Of a DNA stretch of 64,000 bases, positions 59,458-64,000 are shown in pieces. The notes under the pieces are model-generated. The model saw nothing but the letters and a program-made list of their open reading frames with translations. It was not told the DNA's origin and did no database searches. Source of the stretch: Siccirubricoccus sp. G192 (GTDB lineage: Bacteria; Pseudomonadota; Alphaproteobacteria; Acetobacterales; Acetobacteraceae). Where the stretch lies: assembly GCF_019084075.1 (NCBI RefSeq), contig NZ_JAHREN010000001.1:1213501-1277500 (forward strand), given 5' to 3'. The translations under genes and the position numbers were made by a program. Numbering within the stretch: the stretch's first letter is position 1; each line of letters begins with the position of its first letter.

Positions 59458-60429
59458 TCAATTCGCCGCGCCGCTGCCCACCACCTCATGCACCAGCGGC
59501 GCCAGGCTGGCTTCCTCGGCGGTCCAGTAGCGGCGGAACTCCTCCGGCCCCATGAAGCGGATGGGCAGGCCGAGTTCCTGCATCTTCTGGCGGTGCTCGG
59601 GACTGGTGATGGCCCGCTCCAGCGCCTGCGCCAGCCGCGCCTCCACCTCGGCCGGCAGCCCGGCCGGGGCGATGAAGCCGCGGGCGGAGCCGGTGACGAT
59701 GCGGGTGCCCTGCGCCGCCGCGGTCGGCACGCCCGGCAGATAGGTGCTCTCGTGGTCGTCCAGCACCGCCAGCGTGCGGGCGGTGCCGGCGCGGCTCTGC
59801 GCCATAGCGGTGCCGGTGGCGACCAGCGCCACCTCGGTCTCGCCTGCCAGCAACGCCACCAGCGCCGGCGCCGAGCCCTGGTAGTGGACCTGGTTGACGG
59901 TGAGCCCATGCTGCTTCTGCAGCGCGATCGAGGCTAGGTGCTCCCAGCTCAGGATGCCGGGGTCGGAGACGCGCAGGTCGCCCGGCCGGCTGCGGGCGGC
60001 GGCGATCAGGTCGGCAAGGCTGCGCAGCGGGCTGTCGGCGCGGACGATGATGCTGCCGGGGTCGATCACATGCATCGCCAAGGGGGTGAAGCTCTCGCGG
60101 GTGAAGCCGGCATTGCGCGAGGGGTCGAGATAGAGGGTGATGGTCGAGGGCCAGAGGCCGTAGCACAGCGTATAGCCATCCGGCCGCGCCCGCGCGGTCT
60201 GGGTCAGGCCGATCTGCGGATTGGCGCCGGGGCGGTTCACGATCACCACCGGCACGCCAAGCTCACCCTCCAGCACCGGGGCCAGGCTGCGCGCGGAGAT
60301 GTCGCTGCCGCCGCCGGGCGGATAGGGAACGATGACGGTGACGGGGCGGCCCGCCTCCGGGAATTCCGCCCGGGCCGGAGCGGCCAGTGCCAGGACGAGG
60401 AGGAGCAAGGTCGGCAGAAGGCGGATCAT
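59458..60429 (-). CDS. Bug-type (TctC) periplasmic solute receptor
   Basis: A 323-residue receptor. The start at 60429 gives a signal peptide (MIRLLPTLLLLVLALAAPAR). Family segments are RPVTVIVPYPPGGGSDISAR, GVPVVIVNRPGANPQIGLTQ, DGYTLCYGLWPSTI and QVHYQGSAPALVALLAGETE. It is convergent with the penicillin acylase gene and divergent from another Bug gene 199 bases away. No transporter membrane genes are present. Confidence 0.9.
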   Translation of the reverse strand: MIRLLPTLLLLVLALAAPARAEFPEAGRPVTVIVPYPPGGGSDISARSLAPVLEGELGVPVVIVNRPGANPQIGLTQTARARPDGYTLCYGLWPSTITLYLDPSRNAGFTRESFTPLAMHVIDPGSIIVRADSPLRSLADLIAAARSRPGDLRVSDPGILSWEHLASIALQKQHGLTVNQVHYQGSAPALVALLAGETEVALVATGTAMAQSRAGTARTLAVLDDHESTYLPGVPTAAAQGTRIVTGSARGFIAPAGLPAEVEARLAQALERAITSPEHRQKMQELGLPIRFMGPEEFRRYWTAEEASLAPLVHEVVGSGAAN

Positions 60430-60628
60430 CCCGGGATTCCCATGCTGCGCCCTGCCGGATCGGGCCTGGCTTGCGAAGCCGGCTCCAATGCCTATCGCCT
60501 CCGGCGAAGCGGTTGCAACAGTCACCAACCTCCGGCCCCTGTCTCCCGAATGCGCGCTTCCCGCCTCCGTGGCGATATGGTCTTGTTTCCGCCGAGGCCG
60601 GGAACATGGCCGGCGGGAGGATAAGGCC

Positions 60629-61585
60629 ATGCGGATAACAAGGCGGGACGCGCTGCGCGCCCTGGCGGCCTGCGCCACGGTGCCCGTGCTTGGCCGCAGC
60701 CCGGCGGGCGCCGCCGATTGGCCGACCCGGCCGCTCAGCCTCATCATCCCCTGGGCCCCCGGTGGCGGCACCGACCTCGTCTTCCGCGCCATGGCGCCGC
60801 TGATGGCCGAGCGCCTTGGCCAGCCGGTGGCGGTGGTGAACCGGCCGGGCGGCAGCGGCACGGTCGGGCATATGGCGATCCGCACGGCGGTGCCGGACGG
60901 CACCAGCTTCGGGGCCATCTCCGCGCAACTCCTGACCGCGCCGCTGCTCGGGCCGAGCCCGCTCACCTGGCACGACCTGCAACCGCTGGCCCTGGTCAAT
61001 GTGGATGCCGCGGCATTCACCGTGCGCGCCGACGCGCCCTGGCGGAACCTGGCCGAGTTCATCGCCTATGCCCGCAGCAACCCCGAGGGCATCCGGGTCG
61101 GCAATAGTGGCCCGGGCGGCACCTGGCACATCGCCGCCCTGGAGCTGGAGCGCCGGGCCGGCATCCGGCTGACCCACACCCCCTATGCCGGCGCCGCGCC
61201 CGGCATCCGCGACATGCTGGGCGGCCATATCGAAGCGGTGGCCTTCAGTGCGGTCGAGGCGCGGGCGCAGGTCGAAAGCGGCCAGGCGCGCATCCTGGCG
61301 GTCGCCGCGCCGGAGCGCCTGCCCGGCTTCCCGGATGCGCCAACGGCCAGGGAGCAGGGCTGGCCGATCGAGCTCGGCGCCTGGCGCGGGTTGGCGCTGC
61401 CGCCCGGCGTGCCGCCGGCCGTCCTGCACCGCTTGCAGAAGGTCGTGGCCGAGGTGGTCGGGGATGCCCGCTTCCGCGGCTTCATGGAGGGCCAGGGCTT
61501 CGGCATCCGCTACCTCGATGCCGCGGGGCTGACGGATTTCCTGGAGCAGCAGGAGGCCACCTACCGGCGCTTCTTCGCGGGATAG
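60629..61585 (+). CDS. Bug-type (TctC) periplasmic solute receptor
   Basis: A 318-residue receptor with a Tat-like leader (MRITRRDALRALAACATVPV). Family segments are RPLSLIIPWAPGGGTDLVFR, GQPVAVVNRPGGSGTVGHMA and LTHTPYAGAAPGIRDMLGGH. The ATG at 60629 is preceded by GGGAGGATAAG, a good ribosome-binding site. It shares its upstream region with the Bug gene on the other strand. It is the fifth orphan receptor of this kind in the window. Confidence 0.9.
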   Translation: MRITRRDALRALAACATVPVLGRSPAGAADWPTRPLSLIIPWAPGGGTDLVFRAMAPLMAERLGQPVAVVNRPGGSGTVGHMAIRTAVPDGTSFGAISAQLLTAPLLGPSPLTWHDLQPLALVNVDAAAFTVRADAPWRNLAEFIAYARSNPEGIRVGNSGPGGTWHIAALELERRAGIRLTHTPYAGAAPGIRDMLGGHIEAVAFSAVEARAQVESGQARILAVAAPERLPGFPDAPTAREQGWPIELGAWRGLALPPGVPPAVLHRLQKVVAEVVGDARFRGFMEGQGFGIRYLDAAGLTDFLEQQEATYRRFFAG

Positions 61586-61610
61586 GCGCCGCCCAGCCTG
61601 CCCCGGCGGT

Positions 61611-61853
61611 TCAGGCGTTATCCCGGAAATAGGGCTCGACCGGGCCCTGGAGCTTGACCGTCATGGGGTTGCCGTGCCGGTCCATGGTCGTGCCCACGGT
61701 CAGGCGAACCCAGCCCTCGCTGACGCAGTATTCCTCCACATTGGTCTTCTCGACCCCCTTGAAGCGCACGCCCACGCCCCTTGCGAGGATCTCGGCATTG
61801 TAGTGCGGGCTCTTCGGGTTGCTGGCCAAACGGTCCGGGGGTGTGTCGCTCAT
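61611..61853 (-). CDS. DUF3297 family protein
   Basis: An 80-residue protein (MSDTPPDRLASNPKSPHYNA to KLQGPVEPYFRDN) matching DUF3297 along its length, with the VGVRFKGVEKTNVEEYCVSE and GWVRLTVGTTMDRHGNPMTV segments. Function unknown; it is common in alphaproteobacteria. It follows gshA on the same strand at 70 bases distance. Confidence 0.88.
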   Translation of the reverse strand: MSDTPPDRLASNPKSPHYNAEILARGVGVRFKGVEKTNVEEYCVSEGWVRLTVGTTMDRHGNPMTVKLQGPVEPYFRDNA

Positions 61854-61923
61854 TGCTGTCAGCCTTCACGCAGGGTGGGGGCGTGATAGCGAAGCGGCGC
61901 CCCGAGGCCAATCCGCACGGGCC

Positions 61924-63268
61924 CTAGACCTCCGCCGCCAGCAGCGCCTGCCGCGCATCGCCGCCCCAGGCGCGCTCATAGAGGTGCAGCAGCCGGTCCG
62001 CCTGGGTCAGGCCGCTGGCGACGATCTCATCGAGCGGCGCCAGATGGACCTCCTCGCCCAGGCCCCGCGCCCGCAGCCCGTCGCGCGCGATCGCCACCAT
62101 GTCGCGCGCCACCTCGCGCACCGTCCGGCCGCGGATGCCGGCTTCCAGCGCCTGGCGCGGCACCGCTTCCCGCAGGGCGCGGATGTCCTGCACCGTCCAG
62201 TCCCGCACCAGCGCGGCCGCCGCCTTCTGCGCCGCGTCGTCATAGATCAGCCCAACCCAGAGCGCGGGCTGCGCCACCAGCATGGCCGCGCTGCCGGCAT
62301 CCGAGCCGCGCATCTCCAGGAAGCGCTTGAGCCGCACATCGGTGAAGGCGGTGGTCACATGGTCGGCGAAATCGCCGATGGTGGCGCGCTCGCCCGGCAG
62401 GATGTGCAGCCGGCCCTCCAGGAAATGGCGGAAGCTGGCGCCGGCGGCGTCCAGCCACTTGCCGTCCCGCATCACGAAATACATCGGCACGTCGAGCAGC
62501 CATTCGGCGAATTGCTCGAAGCCGAAACCCTGCTCGAAGACCACGGCGGGGATGCCGGTGCGGGCGGGGTCCGTATCGGTCCAGACCTGGGCGCGCATGC
62601 TGCGGAAGCCGTTCGGCCTTCCCTCGGTGAAGGGCGAATTGGCGAAGAGCGCCGTCGCCACCGGCTGCAGGGCGAGCGAGATGCGCAGCTTCTCGACCAT
62701 GTCGGCCTCGTCGCCGTAGTCGAGGTTGGCCTGCACCGTGCAGGTCCGCAGCATCATGTCGAGGCCGAGCCCGCCCACCTTCGGCATGTAGCGCCGCATG
62801 ATGGCGTAGCGGCTCTTGGGCATCCAGGGCATCCCGTCGCGCCGCGCCACCGGATGGAAGCCGAGCGAGGCGAAGCCGAGGTCGAGCGGCGCCGCGACCG
62901 CATGCACCTCCCGCAGATGCTCCGCCAATTCCCCGCTGCGTCGCGTGCAGGTCCGGCACGATCGCGCCGGAGAGTTCCAATTGCCCGCCCGGCTCCAGGC
63001 TGATGGAGGCGGCGCCGCGCTTCAGCCCGATGGGGTTGCCATTGTCCAGGATCGGCGCCCAGCCGCGCGCCTGCATGCCCTCCAGCACCGCGCGGATGCC
63101 GTTTGGCTCATAAGGCGGCGGCGCGAAATCGCTCCGGTAGAAGCCGAATTTCTCGTGCTCCGTGCCCACGCCCCAGGACTCGCGCGGCTTGCTGCCGGCA
63201 GCGAACCATTCGGCAAGCTGCCGCCGGCTGGTGATCGGCGTCAGGTCCGCTTCGCCGGGGTTTGACAT
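61924..63268 (-). pseudogene. gshA: Glutamate-cysteine ligase (GshA, plant/alphaproteobacterial type), one frameshift
   Basis: GshA makes gamma-glutamylcysteine, the first step of glutathione synthesis. The N-terminal frame (ATG at 63268, MSNPGEADLTPITSRRQLAE) has ESWGVGTEHEKFGFYRSDFA and ISLEPGGQLELSGAIVPDLH. The family sequence then continues in another frame as ELAEHLREVHAVAAPLDLGF, RYMPKVGGLGLDMMLRTCTV and FTEGRPNGFRSMRAQVWTDT, ending at 61924. The shift is at about 62936-62945, outside any long single-base run. Rejoined, the protein has about 448 residues, normal for the family. Because glutathione genes are abundant here and gshA is usually kept, a sequence error is a serious alternative to gene loss. 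Confidence 0.85.
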
Positions 63269-63280
63269 CCTGCTCTTCCA

Positions 63281-64000
63281 TCATTGCCCGGGCCCGGGCG
63301 GAAGGCCCGGCGCGAGTTCAGTCTTATTCCAGTCCCCGGCCAAGGCTTGCAAGACGACGAGGCCGGCAACCGCCGCCGTCTCCGCCCGCAGGATGCGGGG
63401 CCCGAGGGCAACCGTCGTAACAAAGGCACGGCGGCGCAGATCGTCAAGCTCCGCCCGCTCGAAGCCGCCTTCCGGGCCGACCAGCCAGGCCAGCGGCAGT
63501 CGCAGTCGTTTCGCCGCATCGGCGATGGGCGGCGCAGTGCGGCGCTCATCGCCGACCAGCAGCAGCGTGCCGTCCCAGGCATCCAGCACCGCATGCAGCG
63601 GCAGCGCCGCGGCCAGGCGCGGCACGGTGAGGCGCCCGCATTGTTCCGCCGCCTCCTGCGCGATGCCGGCCAGGCGCCCGGTATTGACCCGGTCCACCAC
63701 GCTGCGGCGGGTGAAGACGGGCTGGATCAGGCTGGCGCCCAGCTCGGTCGCCTTCTCGGCCATCCAGTCCATGGCGTCCCGCTTCACCGCCGCGACCAGC
63801 AGGCGGAGATCGGGCTCCGCCTCCTGCTGCCGCACCTGGCGTTCCGGCAGGAAGCTGGCGCGGTCCTTCCGGATGCCGGCGATCCGCGCCTCCCATTCGC
63901 CGTCCCGGCCATTGAACAGCAGCACGGCATCGCCGGCGCCACGGCGCATGACATGGCCGAGGTAATGCGCCTGGCCCGGTGTGGCGGGGACCTCGCGGCC
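63281..64000 (-). CDS. rsmE: 16S rRNA m3U1498 methyltransferase RsmE (start outside the window)
   Basis: The C-terminal 240 residues of RsmE. The frame is open from 64000 (EVPATPGQAHYLGHVMRRGA) to the stop at 63281. The SPOUT-type SAM-binding knot is LLVGDERR, then LAWLVGPEGGFERAELDDLR and ALGPRILRAETAAVAGLVVL. RsmE methylates U1498 of 16S rRNA. It lies 12 bases upstream of gshA on the same strand, a common alphaproteobacterial pairing. Confidence 0.92.
   Translation of the reverse strand, partial: GREVPATPGQAHYLGHVMRRGAGDAVLLFNGRDGEWEARIAGIRKDRASFLPERQVRQQEAEPDLRLLVAAVKRDAMDWMAEKATELGASLIQPVFTRRSVVDRVNTGRLAGIAQEAAEQCGRLTVPRLAAALPLHAVLDAWDGTLLLVGDERRTAPPIADAAKRLRLPLAWLVGPEGGFERAELDDLRRRAFVTTVALGPRILRAETAAVAGLVVLQALAGDWNKTELAPGLPPGPGQ

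Overview
The window looks like a chromosomal (or large-replicon) segment of a high-GC alphaproteobacterium, most likely an Acetobacteraceae member of the Roseomonas type. This is inferred from the G+C-rich codon use, the napEFDABC layout, a FixL/FixJ/FixK-type oxygen circuit, five orphan Bug-type solute receptors, hydantoinase/oxoprolinase genes and the rsmE-gshA order. No rRNA, tRNA, CRISPR array or replication origin was found.

Layout. 0-3.3 kb: transposon debris (an IS3 element inserted into an IS110 gene, an IS1380 tail) around a frameshifted polyphosphate kinase 2. 3.4-8.4 kb: periplasmic nitrate reductase operon napEFDABC plus a DUF4142 gene. 8.5-9.8 kb: remains of a flavohemoglobin gene and another IS110. 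9.9-14.1 kb: an overlapping operon of a small membrane protein, a hybrid histidine kinase and a REC-GGEEF diguanylate cyclase. 14.1-17.2 kb: a decayed alpha/beta hydrolase, a broken nitrilase, a Bug receptor with a cupin, and an IS630 tail. 17.2-23.3 kb: HyuA/HyuB, a frameshifted M20 peptidase and a Bug receptor. 23.5-27.3 kb: IS3 debris and a large nitrate-reductase-like molybdoenzyme with an unusual C-terminal helical domain. 27.6-31.8 kb: MarR regulator with a palindromic operator candidate, GST, VOC protein, a decayed VOC gene, SRPBCC protein, a decayed second GST and a lone receiver. 32-34 kb: selO and IS3 debris. 34.2-43.6 kb: SDR, Bug, GMC oxidoreductase, a three-subunit xanthine-oxidase-family enzyme, thioesterase, dodecin and an isocitrate-lyase/PEP-mutase-like lyase. 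43.6-49.5 kb: a redox/oxygen signalling cluster (CHASE3 kinase, FixK-like regulator, FixJ, single receiver, FixL). 49.7-61.6 kb: BisC/DMSO-reductase-type molybdoenzyme, GST, amidohydrolase, two family-5 binding proteins, penicillin acylase and two divergent Bug receptors. 61.6-64 kb: DUF3297, gshA (frameshifted) and rsmE (runs off the end).

How it fits together. The nap operon, the FixL heme sensor, a FixJ-type box upstream of the FixK-like gene and two further molybdoenzymes point to respiratory flexibility at low oxygen. The remainder is mostly scavenging catabolism: binding proteins without their own permeases next to single hydrolases or dehydrogenases.

A striking property of the window is the number of broken genes. 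Some are clearly old remnants next to transposons (hmp, nitrilase, alpha/beta hydrolase, second GST, VOC). Others are single frameshifts in otherwise intact genes, two of them in G/C runs (ppk2, fixK), and one in a housekeeping gene (gshA); these last could be sequence errors and should be read with that in mind.
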